Positions 31,541 through 41,550 of a stretch of 64,000 nucleotides of DNA are shown here, one piece after another; within the stretch, counting starts at the first letter, position 1, and each line of letters starts with the position of its first letter. The notes under the pieces are model-generated. The model was not told where the DNA came from. It did not search any database and saw nothing but the letters and a program-made list of their open reading frames with translations. Source of the stretch: Guptibacillus hwajinpoensis (lineage in GTDB: Bacteria > Bacillota > Bacilli > Bacillales > Guptibacillaceae); the NCBI RefSeq assembly GCF_020524165.1, contig NZ_JAIVKU010000004.1, forward strand, positions 992,001 through 1,056,000. The letters are read 5' to 3'. A program made the position numbers and the translations under genes.

Positions 31541-31870
31541 CTAATCCAGTTTTTCAAGAGATGTAATCAACGGCAGCGCCTTAGAGTCTTCATTCTCACT
31601 CATAACCGCTTCCCTGAGCTTTTCTAGTAGCTCCTGCCTTTTGATGTATCGCTCGAATAGCAACAGTTTTGCTTCATATTCTTCTATCATTTGTTCTGTT
31701 CGCTTAATGTTATCATAGACAGCCTGACGGCTAACTTGAAATTCTTCTGCGATTTCACCAAGTGAATAATCATCAAGGTAATACAATGCCATATAATTAC
31801 GCTGTTTCGGTGTTAAAAGCGACTGATAAAAGTCGAATAACGAGTTAATTCTCATCGTTTTCTCTAGCAT
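31541..31870 (-). CDS. ylxM: YlxM, SRP-associated helix-turn-helix protein
   Basis: 109-residue UPF0122/YlxM protein, a sigma-70 region-4-like helix-turn-helix ([20 protein letters not shown] then [20 protein letters not shown]) with a helical C-terminus. In streptococci YlxM binds the SRP RNA and modulates Ffh and FtsY. AAGGGG lies 9 nt before the ATG. It is the first gene of the ylxM-ffh unit, with a clear promoter. Confidence 0.95.
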   Translation of the reverse strand: MLEKTMRINSLFDFYQSLLTPKQRNYMALYYLDDYSLGEIAEEFQVSRQAVYDNIKRTEQMIEEYEAKLLLFERYIKRQELLEKLREAVMSENEDSKALPLITSLEKLD

Positions 31871-31885
31871 TGTTAACAGCCCCTT

Positions 31886-31905
31886 GTTAAGGTAATCACC
31901 TTTAC
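31886..31905 (-). repeat. Inverted repeat in the ylxM leader
   Basis: AAGGT-GATT-ACCTT on the minus strand, extended by two further pairs beyond one mismatch. It sits just after the transcription start and 16 nt before the ylxM start codon, overlapping the approach to the ribosome binding site. Possible operator or RNA hairpin. Confidence 0.4.
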
Positions 31906-31912
31906 GTTAATT

Positions 31913-31941
31913 ATATTACTATGCGTCATTTTATTTGTCAA
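31913..31941 (-). promoter_or_regulatory. Consensus SigA promoter of ylxM-ffh
   Basis: Minus-strand TTGACA (perfect -35, 31936-31941), 17-nt spacer, TAATAT (31913-31918). It lies in the gap between ftsY and ylxM. The best-scoring promoter I found in the window. Confidence 0.85.
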
Positions 31942-31972
31942 GATTTTTTCTTAACACAATTAATTAAGGATT

Positions 31973-32980
31973 TTATTCCTCGTTTTCTTCCACTTCCTCT
32001 TCCTCTTCCTCAATAATAGAAGAGAACAATCCGTATACAAATGTGTCTGGATCAAACTCTTGCAGATCGTCCATCTGCTCACCCAGCCCTACGAGTTTAA
32101 CAGGGATATCAAGTTCATGTCGAATGGCCAGCACAATGCCCCCTTTTGCAGTTCCATCTAATTTCGTAAGAGCAATGCCAGATACGTCAGTTGATTGACC
32201 AAACTGCTTTGCCTGACTCATCGCATTTTGCCCCGTAGTCGCATCCAAAACAAGAATAACTTCGTGTGGTCCCGACGGCACTTCACGCTGAATCACACGC
32301 TTTACTTTTTCAAGTTCATTCATTAGGTTCACTTTATTTTGCAGGCGCCCTGCGGTATCACAAAGTAAAATATCTGCTCCGCGAGACTTGGCTGATTGTA
32401 CAGCATCAAACACAACTGCCGCTGGGTCTGAGCCTGCTTGGTGCTTAATCACATCGACACCAGCTCGTTGCCCCCATACATCGAGCTGCTCAATGGCCCC
32501 CGCACGGAACGTATCTCCAGCTGCTAGGACAACTTTCTTTCCTTCTTGTTTAAACTTATGAGCAAGCTTACCGATTGTTGTTGTCTTTCCAACCCCATTA
32601 ACCCCTACAAATAAGAAAACCGTAAGTCCTTCTTCTTGGATATTAAGCGAACCATCTTCGTCAGATTTATGAAGAAGCTCTGCTAACTTTTCTGAAATGA
32701 CGCTCTGAAGTTCTTTCGTATCTTTAATATTTCGCGTTCTTGCTTCATCTTTTAAGACGTCAATCAGGTCCATTACTGTTGCTACTCCAACGTCAGCACT
32801 AATAAGAAGCTCCTCAAGCTCTTCGAAGAACTCTTCATCTACTTTGCGATAGTTTTTAACGAGGTTATTCATTTTTGTTGAGAAAGACGTTCTCGTTTTC
32901 TCAAGACCGTCTTTAAATTTTCCTGTTACTTCATCAGTTTGTGTCGTGAACTTATCTTTTAACTTTTTAAAAAAACTCAC
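31973..32980 (-). CDS. ftsY: Signal recognition particle receptor FtsY
   Basis: 335-residue SRP receptor GTPase, which docks Ffh-ribosome complexes at the membrane. Short basic N-terminus, NG domain with [62 protein letters not shown]; the tail is Glu-rich ([12 protein letters not shown]). The start is GTG 32980 with AGGGGG 7 nt upstream. It follows smc with an 18-nt gap. Confidence 0.99.
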   Translation of the reverse strand: MSFFKKLKDKFTTQTDEVTGKFKDGLEKTRTSFSTKMNNLVKNYRKVDEEFFEELEELLISADVGVATVMDLIDVLKDEARTRNIKDTKELQSVISEKLAELLHKSDEDGSLNIQEEGLTVFLFVGVNGVGKTTTIGKLAHKFKQEGKKVVLAAGDTFRAGAIEQLDVWGQRAGVDVIKHQAGSDPAAVVFDAVQSAKSRGADILLCDTAGRLQNKVNLMNELEKVKRVIQREVPSGPHEVILVLDATTGQNAMSQAKQFGQSTDVSGIALTKLDGTAKGGIVLAIRHELDIPVKLVGLGEQMDDLQEFDPDTFVYGLFSSIIEEEEEEVEENEE

Positions 32981-32998
32981 TTTGCATCCCCCTACTTG

Positions 32999-35900
32999 TT
33001 ATTGCGATATTAGTTGCTTCGATTCTTCAAGTCTGACAGAAACGAGTCGCGATACACCTGACTCCTGCATCGTTACACCGTAAAGAACATCAGATTCTTC
33101 CATTGTACCTTTTCTGTGCGTAATGACAATAAACTGCGTTTTTTCACTAAACTGCTTTAGATATTTCGCAAAACGTCCTACATTCGCATCATCTAATGCC
33201 GCTTCCACTTCATCAAGTACACAGAAAGGTACGGGACGAACTTTTAAGATCGAAAATAGAAGAGCAATGGCAGTAAAGGCTCTCTCTCCCCCTGAAAGTA
33301 GAGCGAGATGTTGCAGTTTTTTCCCCGGTGGCTGCGCCAGGATATCGACCCCTGTTGATAAAAGATTTTCTGGATCTGTTAGCACAAGATCCGCCTTCCC
33401 TCCTCCAAACAGCTCTCTAAAGACAATCTGGAACTGAGCACGTATTTTGGTGAACGTCTCTTCGAATCTTTTTTTCATTTCCTGATCCATTTCTTCAATA
33501 ACCGCATAAAGCGTTTCTTTTGCCTGAAGAAGATCCGCTTGCTGTTCACTAAGGAACGTATAGCGTTCGTTTACCCGGTCGTATTCATCAATTGCTCCAA
33601 GGTTCACCGTGCCAAGCTCATCAATTTCTAATTTAATAAGCTTTAGCTTTCGCCTTGCATCTTCGGGTTCGAGGGAAAGAACATGTTTTTCCTTGGCCGC
33701 TTCATATGTTAACTCATATTCCTCACTTAAAATCGCCAATCTGTTCTCAAGTTCAACATCCAAACGATTAATGCTAACTTCAACAGCCTGCATCAATCCT
33801 GAGAGTTGCTTGTCCTCTGCAATAAGAGAATCCAACTTCTTACTAACCGTTTCAATCTCTTGTTGCAAAGAAAGCTTTACTTCCCGCTCATTTTGAAGCG
33901 TCTGAAGCAAGTTATCTTTCTCACCTCGAAACGAAACAATGTTTTGGTCCAGTTTCTCTTCTCCGTTAGAATTAGAAGACATGGCTTCCGATAAAAGGGT
34001 GAATTCTTCTGTTGTTTCAGTGAGCTGCGTATTCGTCTCACGTTGTTCTGTTGTTAAACGATCAAGCGTTTCTTTTTGATTTTGGAATGATTGCTGGTGC
34101 TCAGCCACTTTTACTTTTAGCTCAGTAATCTCGGTTTGAATTGTTTCACGAGATGTTTGCTGAGTTTGTTTTTTTGCAGTCAAGTTATCAATTTTACTTT
34201 CTAGTGTTGCTGCTTGTTTCGTAATCGTATCGAGTCGTTCTGTAAGATAAACATGACGCTTACGGTGCGTTTCAATTTCCTCTTCAATCGCTTTTTTCTC
34301 ACGATCATATAGCTGAAGACGTTCATTTGAATTACGTTCGTCTCCTTCAATCGCTCGTAAGTCCCCTAAGAGAGACTGCTCTTCAAGTCTGAGGTTTTCA
34401 CCACGTTCACGCATCTCATCTAGCTGTTCTTCTAGATGAGCTAAAGCGACTTTATCTTTCTTAATCTCTTGCTCAACACCAAGCGTCTTTTTCTGCATGT
34501 CTTCAAGTTTTTTAATCAGAATTTCAAGATCACGCTGGCGGCTAAGAAGGGAAGAAGATTTCTGCTTCACACTTCCTCCACTCATGGAACCGCCCGGATT
34601 CACAACGTCTCCTTCTAGTGTAACGATCCGTGTACGGTACTGCATGATTTTCGCAAGTTCATTCGCACCTTTTAACTCTTTGGCAACAAGAACAGAGCCC
34701 AATAAATTCTCCATTACAGACTGATACTTCGAATCATAAGTGATGAGGTCAGAAGCAACGCCTACGAATGCCTCGTTTTGTTTCACGCGCTCCAAATCAT
34801 AGCTGGATATTTTTCGTGACTTCACGACCGACAATGGAAGGAATGTAGCTCTTCCAGAACGATTTTTTTTCAAAAATGTGATCGCCTGTCTACCCGCCGC
34901 CTCATCGCGAACGACAACATTTTGCATGGCGCCGCCGAGTGCCGTTTCAAGAGCCGTTTCGACTTCCTTTGGCACCGTGATTAACTCGGCAACCGCTCCT
35001 TCAATACCAGATAGATCGTCGCGGGCTTTCAGCACTTCTTTAACGCCCTGGAAGAACCCAGCATAATCATCCTGCATTTCTTCTAACATTTCTTTTTTTG
35101 ATTTGTATTGTTGAATATATTGATACGCTTGATAGAGTTTGGATTCTTTCTCGCCTAGCGCCTTCTTTTTCTCTTCTACATCATGCTTACTTTTGTAAAA
35201 GTGCGACACGTGAGCTTCGAGCTCCTGCTTTGACTGAGCTAACTTAGCTGAGCGTTCTGCTTTCTTTTCGTCAACGGCGCTTCGTTCTTCAATATATTTA
35301 TGATTATCTCCATCGAGGCGCTCTTTACGCTGATTGAGTATTGACAGTTGATCTTGTAGATAGCGATTTTCATTTCGGATGGACGCCTGCTCGTTAAGCA
35401 GTTCAAAGTAATCCGATTTCATTCGATCAAGCTCTTGTTCAATGTCCTGTTCAATATCAGATAGAAGTTCCGTTTCTTTCTTTAAACTGGCCTTTAATTC
35501 TCCTAATTCTTTCTTTTGCTGATCAAAACGGCTGCGATGGTACGCTATTTCCTTTTCATAATATCGTTTTTTCTCTTGTAAGAACGTCATTCGCTCCTGA
35601 AGGTTGGATCGGTTTTGGTGCGCATTTTTTTTCCGTTCTTTTAGAACTTCTTTTTTTCCTTCAAGTTTCTCAAGCTCTTCACTCGTATCAAGAAGCTGTT
35701 GCTGATAGGATTCTAAGTTATGCTCAGATTGGTCAAGCTTTTGTCTTGCGCTTGCTAACGCGTCCTTCTTTTCAGTGATTGCGTCATTTAGCGTACGTTC
35801 CTTCGATTTTAAAGACTCAAGCTCTTCCTTCTTTAGCTTCCACGCTTGATGATACTCTTCAATTTCATATACGGTGAGGGCTGCTTCAATCTTCTCGAGA

Positions 35901-36562
35901 TCTTCGCGTTTTTGCAAATAATCCTTTGCGATCGATGCCTGCATACGAAGTGGCTCTACTTGATCTTCTAATTCATATAAAATATCCTCAACCCGGTGCA
36001 AGTTATCTTCTGTTTCCTTTAACCGCGTTTCTGCCTTTGTTTTCCGAGTTTTGTATTTTAAAACCCCTGCCGCTTCTTCAAATATTTTACGACGTTCTTC
36101 CGATTTGCTACTTAATATCTCTTCAATTCTTCCCTGACCAATAATAGAGAAGGATTCCTTACCAAGACCTGAGTCCATAAACAATTCAATAATATCTTTT
36201 AGCCGACACGTTTGGTTATTTAAAAGATATTCACTATCTCCAGAGCGATAAACTCGTCTCGTGACACTGACTTCATTATAATCAATCGGTAAATATTGAT
36301 TCGTATTATCAAGCGTGAGCGTTACTTCCGCTAAATTCACCGCTTTTCTCGTATCGCTACCTGCGAAAATGATATCTTCCATTTTAGCGCCTCTTAGTGA
36401 TCTGGCAGACTGTTCACCAAGCACCCACCTGATTGCGTCATTAATATTACTTTTGCCGCTTCCGTTTGGACCGACAACTGATGTTACTCCTGGAACAAAC
36501 TCAACTGAAATACGATCGGCAAATGATTTAAAGCCGACTACATCTAATCGTTTGAGGAACAT
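32999..36562 (-). CDS. smc: Chromosome segregation ATPase SMC
   Basis: 1187-residue SMC. Walker A GPNGSGKSNI at 31-40, coiled coil (about 165-500), hinge (about 515-665, with GSMSGGSVKQKSS at its end), second coiled coil (about 680-1015), ABC signature LLSGGERAFTAIALLF and Walker B PFCVLDEVEAALDDANV near the C-terminus. It condenses and segregates the chromosome with ScpA and ScpB. ATG 36562 gives 7-nt spacing from AGGGGG; the adjacent ATG 36565 is a poorer fit. It begins a block with ftsY, but is separated from rnc by a plus-strand DUF1128 gene. Confidence 0.99.
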   Translation of the reverse strand: MFLKRLDVVGFKSFADRISVEFVPGVTSVVGPNGSGKSNINDAIRWVLGEQSARSLRGAKMEDIIFAGSDTRKAVNLAEVTLTLDNTNQYLPIDYNEVSVTRRVYRSGDSEYLLNNQTCRLKDIIELFMDSGLGKESFSIIGQGRIEEILSSKSEERRKIFEEAAGVLKYKTRKTKAETRLKETEDNLHRVEDILYELEDQVEPLRMQASIAKDYLQKREDLEKIEAALTVYEIEEYHQAWKLKKEELESLKSKERTLNDAITEKKDALASARQKLDQSEHNLESYQQQLLDTSEELEKLEGKKEVLKERKKNAHQNRSNLQERMTFLQEKKRYYEKEIAYHRSRFDQQKKELGELKASLKKETELLSDIEQDIEQELDRMKSDYFELLNEQASIRNENRYLQDQLSILNQRKERLDGDNHKYIEERSAVDEKKAERSAKLAQSKQELEAHVSHFYKSKHDVEEKKKALGEKESKLYQAYQYIQQYKSKKEMLEEMQDDYAGFFQGVKEVLKARDDLSGIEGAVAELITVPKEVETALETALGGAMQNVVVRDEAAGRQAITFLKKNRSGRATFLPLSVVKSRKISSYDLERVKQNEAFVGVASDLITYDSKYQSVMENLLGSVLVAKELKGANELAKIMQYRTRIVTLEGDVVNPGGSMSGGSVKQKSSSLLSRQRDLEILIKKLEDMQKKTLGVEQEIKKDKVALAHLEEQLDEMRERGENLRLEEQSLLGDLRAIEGDERNSNERLQLYDREKKAIEEEIETHRKRHVYLTERLDTITKQAATLESKIDNLTAKKQTQQTSRETIQTEITELKVKVAEHQQSFQNQKETLDRLTTEQRETNTQLTETTEEFTLLSEAMSSNSNGEEKLDQNIVSFRGEKDNLLQTLQNEREVKLSLQQEIETVSKKLDSLIAEDKQLSGLMQAVEVSINRLDVELENRLAILSEEYELTYEAAKEKHVLSLEPEDARRKLKLIKLEIDELGTVNLGAIDEYDRVNERYTFLSEQQADLLQAKETLYAVIEEMDQEMKKRFEETFTKIRAQFQIVFRELFGGGKADLVLTDPENLLSTGVDILAQPPGKKLQHLALLSGGERAFTAIALLFSILKVRPVPFCVLDEVEAALDDANVGRFAKYLKQFSEKTQFIVITHRKGTMEESDVLYGVTMQESGVSRLVSVRLEESKQLISQ

Positions 36563-36787
36563 CATCTTTCCCCCTCATCTGTTTCATCTATGTATGCAAG
36601 TAAAGTACTTTTCATTTCTCTAACTGTCTTATTTTATCATAAAACAATGACCTCTACGATACTGAGCAAAGACATGTTACAATAAGGAAAACCTTCTAGC
36701 CCGACAACGTCAGTTGGGCTCATTAGGGATTGTTACATAACATGACGCTCGATCGTCATTGATTATTGAATAAGGCAGGTGGAACTA
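36563..36787. promoter_or_regulatory. Divergent control region between smc and the DUF1128 gene
   Basis: 225 nt without a gene. Plus strand: an extended -10 TGTTACAAT at 36675-36683 without a good -35 box; a hairpin 36698-36720 with arms AGCCCGAC and GTTGGGCT around AACGTCA; and a 6-bp inverted repeat ATGACG-ctcgat-CGTCAT at 36742-36759. Minus strand: an AT-rich stretch with a TAAAAT-like -10 that could serve smc. The individual calls are weak. Confidence 0.4.
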
Positions 36788-37012
36788 ATGGATCTTACGA
36801 TTAAATCAGAAGAAAACCTGGCGTTTATGGTCGAAAGCATTAAAGAAAAAATGCAAGTGATCAATGCCGGCATGATTAAACCCGAATCATTCGATTTATC
36901 TTCTTATGATGACATTCATGAAATCTACGTCATGCTAAATAAGAAGCAATCACTAAGCGTTGCTGAAATGCAAGCAATCTTAGCTGAGCTTGGAAAAATG
37001 CGCGCTTCTTAA
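36788..37012 (+). CDS. DUF1128 family protein (YfkK-like)
   Basis: 74-residue small soluble protein of the DUF1128/UPF0435 family (B. subtilis YfkK), function unknown. Key matches to the family: EENLAFMVESIKEKMQVINA, a YDDIHEIY segment and SVAEMQAILAELGKMR. ATG 36788 has AGGTGG 5 nt upstream; GTG 36779 lies inside that site. It is one of only two plus-strand genes here and interrupts the usual rnc-smc-ftsY order, converging on rnc at a shared terminator. Confidence 0.88.
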   Translation: MDLTIKSEENLAFMVESIKEKMQVINAGMIKPESFDLSSYDDIHEIYVMLNKKQSLSVAEMQAILAELGKMRAS

Positions 37013-37030
37013 CCTACGAAAGACCATACT

Positions 37031-37068
37031 AATGAAAAAGAATCCTGTGCTCAGGATTCTTTTTCATT
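37031..37068. terminator. Bidirectional terminator between the DUF1128 gene and rnc
   Basis: Perfect 17-bp inverted repeat (37031-37047 with 37052-37068), 4-nt loop, with A-run and T-run flanks on both strands. It ends the plus-strand DUF1128 gene and the minus-strand rnc gene, and includes the last codons of rnc. Confidence 0.9.
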
Positions 37069-37842
37069 ACGTTCTTTTAAATTTATAAGTGCTTTTTGTG
37101 CAGCCATTTGCTCGGCTTCTTTCTTAGAGCGTCCGACCCCAACGCCAAGGTCGCTGCCATTCAACATAACTTTCGAAGAAAACTCTCGGTTATGTGCGGG
37201 TCCTTTTTCATCGGTAATGACGTAATCAATTACTCCCAGGCTTTCACGCTGGATCACTTCCTGAAGCTGGCTTTTATAATCCATCACATGAGAAAAAGCA
37301 CCGGCGTTAATTTTCGGATAAACAAACTTCTCAAGAAATTCAAAGACGACTTCAAGACCTCGATCAAGATACAAAGCACAGACGAATGATTCAAATACGT
37401 CCGCAAGAAGTGCCGGGCGCATTCTTCCACCTGTCATTTCTTCTCCCTTGCCAAGTAACACAAGATGCCCAAAATTCAGGTCGTTCGCAAATTGTACAAG
37501 TGACGGTTCACATACAATTGCTGCTCTTAGCTTCGTTAACTGTCCTTCACTCATATTCGGGTACTTCTCATATAAGTATCTTGAAATTGTGAGTTCAAGT
37601 ACGGCATCTCCAAGAAATTCAAGACGTTCATTATCCATCTGCGGATGCAGTCGATGCTCATTCACATAGGATGAATGGGTAAAAGCTTGAAAAAGAAGCT
37701 GTTCATTTTCGAACGATACACCAATTTCCTCTTGAAAAGCAGTGAATTGCGATCTGATTGCCTCTCCAACCACGAGTTGTCGTGAATGCTTAGGTTTGAA
37801 ACGTCTGGCTCTCGTTTTTGGTGAATGTTTTGATTTGGACAT
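37051..37842 (-). CDS. rnc: Ribonuclease III
   Basis: 263-residue RNase III. It has a basic N-terminal extension ([20 protein letters not shown]), the endonuclease domain with the signature [19 protein letters not shown] (near 74-92) and a C-terminal double-stranded RNA-binding domain with [23 protein letters not shown] 37842 is preceded by GGAGG at 5 nt. It follows acpP after a terminator; transcription stops at the shared terminator instead of continuing into smc. Confidence 0.98.
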   Translation of the reverse strand: MSKSKHSPKTRARRFKPKHSRQLVVGEAIRSQFTAFQEEIGVSFENEQLLFQAFTHSSYVNEHRLHPQMDNERLEFLGDAVLELTISRYLYEKYPNMSEGQLTKLRAAIVCEPSLVQFANDLNFGHLVLLGKGEEMTGGRMRPALLADVFESFVCALYLDRGLEVVFEFLEKFVYPKINAGAFSHVMDYKSQLQEVIQRESLGVIDYVITDEKGPAHNREFSSKVMLNGSDLGVGVGRSKKEAEQMAAQKALINLKERNEKES

Positions 37843-37899
37843 AGATACCTCCACGACTTATCACTTTCATCTTTGTACTCTGGAGCTTTAATAACAGGA

Positions 37900-37926
37900 A
37901 TAAAACCCCGTCAAGCGGGGCTTATT
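37900..37926 (-). terminator. Terminator after acpP
   Basis: Minus-strand stem CCCCG/CGGGG with a 5-nt loop and AATAA/TTATT continuation, followed by TTTTATTCC. A second hairpin, CTTCAG/CTGAAG (37933-37950), lies between it and the acpP stop codon. Confidence 0.7.
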
Positions 37927-37951
37927 CCATCACTTCAGGTTCAACTGAAGA

Positions 37952-38185
37952 TTATTGATGGCTGTTTATGTAATCAATTACATCGCCAACTGTTACAATT
38001 TTCTCAGCATCTTCATCAGAAATTTCAAGATCAAACTCATCTTCAAGTTCCATGACTAATTCCACTACATCAAGGGAATCGGCACCAAGGTCGTCTTTGA
38101 AAGAAGCTTCTGGTTTAATCTCAGATTCTTCAACTCCAAGACGATCAACAATAATCTTTGTTACACGCTCTAGTGTATCTGCCAT
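37952..38185 (-). CDS. acpP: Acyl carrier protein
   Basis: 77-residue ACP. The phosphopantetheine attachment site is Ser37 in [20 protein letters not shown]. It carries growing acyl chains in fatty acid synthesis. ATG 38185 has AGGTG 6 nt upstream; the in-frame start at 38194 is inside that site. It is downstream of fabG but has its own -10 box, fitting the higher demand for ACP. Confidence 0.99.
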   Translation of the reverse strand: MADTLERVTKIIVDRLGVEESEIKPEASFKDDLGADSLDVVELVMELEDEFDLEISDEDAEKIVTVGDVIDYINSHQ

Positions 38186-38207
38186 TAGACTCACCTCCCC
38201 TCAAGCT

Positions 38208-38213
38208 ATTATA
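38208..38213 (-). promoter_or_regulatory. Likely acpP promoter (-10 box)
   Basis: Perfect TATAAT on the minus strand, 22 nt before the acpP start, behind a T-rich stretch in the fabG-acpP gap. The -35 box is poor (TAGTTT at 17 nt). Confidence 0.5.
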
Positions 38214-38252
38214 GGATATATAAAACAAAAAAACTAGATGTTGATCAAAAAG

Positions 38253-38993
38253 TTACATGATCATGCCGCCATCAATATGAAGCGTTTGCCCTGTGATATA
38301 ATTGGCATCATCTGAAACGAGGAACTTTGTTGCTTTGGCAATGTCCTCAGCAGCTCCAAGTCTTCCTAGTGGAATTTGTCCTTTCATCCCACTTTTCACT
38401 TCGTCAGAAAGTTCATCCGTCATATCTGTTTCAATAAATCCAGGTGCAAGAGCGTTGACTGTGATGTTACGACTAGCAAGCTCTTTCGCCGTTGTTTTCG
38501 TTAAACCGATGACGCCTGCTTTCGCTGCTACATAGTTCGCCTGACCGGCATTCCCAGCTACACCTACAACAGACGCTACATTTACAATGCGACCATAGCG
38601 CTGTTTCATCATTTGACGAGTAACGGACTTCGTGCAGTTAAAGACACCTTTTAAGTTTGTGTCGATAACGGAATCCCACTCTTCTTCCTTCATTCGCATA
38701 ATCAGATTATCACGCGTAATACCGGCATTATTCACAAGCACTTCAAGACTTCCAAATGTTGAAACAACTTCTTTAATCATGCCCTGAACTTCTTCCATGC
38801 TGGCTACGTTTGCTTTAATCGCAATTGCATTCCCACCAGCTGCTTTAATTTCGTAAACAACGCTATTTGCTTTGGCTTCACTTCCAGCGTAATTCACTGC
38901 AACGTTCATGCCCTCTTTCGCAAGCTCTAAGGCAATGGCACGTCCAATCCCACGAGAAGCTCCTGTTACTAGAGCCGTTTTGTTTTCAGCCAT
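38253..38993 (-). CDS. fabG: 3-oxoacyl-ACP reductase FabG
   Basis: 246-residue short-chain dehydrogenase that reduces 3-ketoacyl-ACP with NADPH in fatty acid elongation. [17 protein letters not shown] near 9-25, [16 protein letters not shown], the catalytic Ser in [21 protein letters not shown] (Tyr-x3-Lys), [11 protein letters not shown]. The start is 4 nt from the fabD stop codon. Part of the fapR-plsX-fabD-fabG operon. Confidence 0.98.
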   Translation of the reverse strand: MAENKTALVTGASRGIGRAIALELAKEGMNVAVNYAGSEAKANSVVYEIKAAGGNAIAIKANVASMEEVQGMIKEVVSTFGSLEVLVNNAGITRDNLIMRMKEEEWDSVIDTNLKGVFNCTKSVTRQMMKQRYGRIVNVASVVGVAGNAGQANYVAAKAGVIGLTKTTAKELASRNITVNALAPGFIETDMTDELSDEVKSGMKGQIPLGRLGAAEDIAKATKFLVSDDANYITGQTLHIDGGMIM

Positions 38994-38996
38994 CGA

Positions 38997-39938
38997 TTAA
39001 TCCTCTCCTAACTTTTCAATGAGTTGATCGAGCTGTTCTGGTGTTCCAACCGCATGAACCGATGCACGGCGGTTTACTTTTTTTACTAGACCAGAAAGTA
39101 CATTACCTGGGCCGATCTCGATAAAGGTATCAACCCCAAGATCCATTAGTTTTCTCACTGTATCTTCCCAGAGCACAGGGGAATAAATTTGTTCCAATAA
39201 ATGTTTCTGAATCTCTTCACCTGAAGTGGATGGTTCAGCTGTTACATTTGCGATAACTGGAATAGAAGCATCTTTAATATCAATCGCTTCTAAAATCGCT
39301 GAAAGTTGATCTGCCGCAGGCTTCATCAGACTAGAATGAAAAGGTCCACTTACTTGAAGCGGAATCACCCGTCTTGCGCCATTTTCTTTTGCAACTTCTG
39401 ACGCTTTTTCAACGCCTGCTTTTGCACCTGATATAACGATTTGACCAGGACTGTTCAAGTTTGCAAGTTGGACGGTAGCGGTTGATGCGGAAACTTCATC
39501 CACTACTTTTTGCAATTCTTCACGTTCCATCCCCATAATGGCTGCCATTGCCCCTTCACCTGAAGGAACAGCTTCTTCCATGTATAGGCCACGGTTTCTT
39601 ACAGCGAAAACTGCATCTGAAAACGATAGCGCGCCAGAAGCAACTAGTGCTGAGTATTCTCCAAGGCTATGACCTGCCGTATAGTCTGCTGTAATCCCCT
39701 TTTCGCGGAGTGCTTCAAGGACCGCTACACTCGTTGTTACGAGCGCAGGCTGTGCGTTTTCAGTTCGCGTTAACGTCTCAATTGGACCGTTCATGATTAA
39801 TTTTGTCAATTCAAAGTTAAGGCGATTGTCTGCCTCTGTAAACACATCTTTCGAAACCGAGTAGCTTTCCATAAACTCCTGTCCCATTCCAACCGCCTGT
39901 GAACCCTGACCCGGAAATAGAAATGCCGTTTTACCCAT
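38997..39938 (-). CDS. fabD: Malonyl-CoA:ACP transacylase FabD
   Basis: 313-residue MCAT that supplies malonyl-ACP. FLFPGQGSQAVGMGQE at the N-terminus, the nucleophile Ser in AGHSLGEYSALVASGAL near 90, QVSGPFHSSLMKPA with the catalytic His. The start ATG shares one base with the plsX stop codon (TAATG), so translation is coupled. AAGGAAGGAG lies upstream. Confidence 0.98.
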   Translation of the reverse strand: MGKTAFLFPGQGSQAVGMGQEFMESYSVSKDVFTEADNRLNFELTKLIMNGPIETLTRTENAQPALVTTSVAVLEALREKGITADYTAGHSLGEYSALVASGALSFSDAVFAVRNRGLYMEEAVPSGEGAMAAIMGMEREELQKVVDEVSASTATVQLANLNSPGQIVISGAKAGVEKASEVAKENGARRVIPLQVSGPFHSSLMKPAADQLSAILEAIDIKDASIPVIANVTAEPSTSGEEIQKHLLEQIYSPVLWEDTVRKLMDLGVDTFIEIGPGNVLSGLVKKVNRRASVHAVGTPEQLDQLIEKLGED

Positions 39939-40936
39939 TATTGATCTCCTTCCTTTTTAACAAGAGATGTTTGAATTGCAGATACTACATTGCCTGTTAC
40001 CATCATTCTGGCTTGCTTAATCGCGCTAAATACCGCTCTTCCGTTCGACGAGCCGTGTGCTTTGATGACAGGAGCATTGAGACCAAACAACCCTGCCCCC
40101 CCATACTCAGAATAATCTAGCTTCGTTGATAAATTTTTAAGCTTAGGCTTTAAAACACCCGCCGCTACTTTACTCGTAAACGAACTTGTGAGCTCTTCTT
40201 TTAGCATTTTAAACATCGTTAAGGCTGTACCTTCAATTGTTTTTAACACTAAATTCCCAGAAAAACCATCGCACACAACAACATCCGCTTCGTTACCAAG
40301 AATATCTCTTGACTCTACATTACCAATAAAATTCAGACCACTGTCCTGCAGGAGAGTAAAAGCCTGCTTGCTTAACTCATTTCCTTTTCCTTCTTCTGTA
40401 CCGATATTCAATAAACCAACGCGCGGATTCTTGACACCACGTACTTTCTCCGCATAAACGGAACCCATATGAGCATATTGAAGGAGGTGCTCTGGCTTAG
40501 CATCCATATTGGCACCGACATCAAGGAGAACAAATCCAGCTTCATCAATTGTTGGAAGCGTAGGCGCTAAGCCAGGACGATCAATTCCTTTTATACGTCC
40601 AACGTACAGCAATCCAGCTGCCATAAGCGCACCCGTATTTCCTGCGGATATTGCGGCATCTGCACGTCCTTCTTTCACTTCATTAACCGCTAAAACCATT
40701 GAAGCATTCTTCTTACGTCGAACAGCTTTCACTGGCTGATCCTCTGAGGAGATGTATTCTTCTGTATGTAAAACCGTTACTCGATCTTTATTTCCTTTTA
40801 AAAGCGGATTAATCTTTTCTTCATCACCAATAATTGTTACAGACAAATCATTGAATGTTTCAATTGCTTCGTATACACCATCTATTATCGCATCGGGGGC
40901 ATTGTCTCCACCCATTGCGTCAATTGCAAGTCTCAT
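39938..40936 (-). CDS. plsX: Phosphate acyltransferase PlsX
   Basis: 332-residue enzyme that converts acyl-ACP to acyl phosphate, the first step of phosphatidic acid synthesis with Pls[14 protein letters not shown] start, [85 protein letters not shown] give ATG 40936, as homologues begin MRxAxDAMGGD; TTG 40942 has a better-placed AGGG and may be the true start. It follows fapR. Confidence 0.96.
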   Translation of the reverse strand: MRLAIDAMGGDNAPDAIIDGVYEAIETFNDLSVTIIGDEEKINPLLKGNKDRVTVLHTEEYISSEDQPVKAVRRKKNASMVLAVNEVKEGRADAAISAGNTGALMAAGLLYVGRIKGIDRPGLAPTLPTIDEAGFVLLDVGANMDAKPEHLLQYAHMGSVYAEKVRGVKNPRVGLLNIGTEEGKGNELSKQAFTLLQDSGLNFIGNVESRDILGNEADVVVCDGFSGNLVLKTIEGTALTMFKMLKEELTSSFTSKVAAGVLKPKLKNLSTKLDYSEYGGAGLFGLNAPVIKAHGSSNGRAVFSAIKQARMMVTGNVVSAIQTSLVKKEGDQ

Positions 40937-40953
40937 TTTCAAACAACTTCCCT

Positions 40954-41511
40954 TCAGGATTTAGTCGAGCGATACATCACAAATTCTCCAGAAAACACAT
41001 TCTCATTCTGGACATAGCTATTCACTTCGACCGTCGTTCTGTCTTTTCGTTGATCTGTCACCACCGCTTTTGCTACGACTCGTTCTCCTTCTTTCACCTG
41101 ACTGGAGAAACGAATGTTTGCTTTTGCTGTCAAAGCGAGCTCATCGTTAATAATGGCTACCGCAAGTGAATTCGCCTGGGCAAAAAGGTGGTGTCCTCTT
41201 GCGATTTTGTTTCGAGAAAAAACATGTTCTGGCCGAATATCAAGGATTGAAATGGCACTTTCATCAAGCTGGAGATCAATGATTTGGCCAATCACTTCAT
41301 CAATCGGGAGAGCTTTCACCTCATCAAGCTGTTGCTGAGCCACGTACTTAATTCTTTCTCTAAGCTCCGGAATGGAAAGCTCTAAACGGTCGAGTCTGAT
41401 GGTTTGAATGCTTACGCTAAATTTTTCTGCAAGCTCTTCGTCCGTAATAAAAGGTGTACTCTCAATCGTTTCCTTTAGCTGACTTTGCCGATCTTTCTTA
41501 CTCCTTTTCAT
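40954..41511 (-). CDS. fapR: Fatty acid biosynthesis transcription factor FapR
   Basis: 185-residue repressor of lipid synthesis genes, released by malonyl-CoA. N-terminal helix-turn-helix (about 20-45: [20 protein letters not shown]), linker, then a hot-dog effector domain (about 70-180: [38 protein letters not shown]). The ribosome binding site is weak (GGCGG). It heads the fapR-plsX-fabD-fabG operon. A FapR-like palindrome at the promoter indicates autoregulation, and a hairpin sits in the leader. Confidence 0.97.
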   Translation of the reverse strand: MKRSKKDRQSQLKETIESTPFITDEELAEKFSVSIQTIRLDRLELSIPELRERIKYVAQQQLDEVKALPIDEVIGQIIDLQLDESAISILDIRPEHVFSRNKIARGHHLFAQANSLAVAIINDELALTAKANIRFSSQVKEGERVVAKAVVTDQRKDRTTVEVNSYVQNENVFSGEFVMYRSTKS

Positions 41512-41550
41512 CTACTACCGCCGCCTATCTAGCATTAATAAACGGATAAA

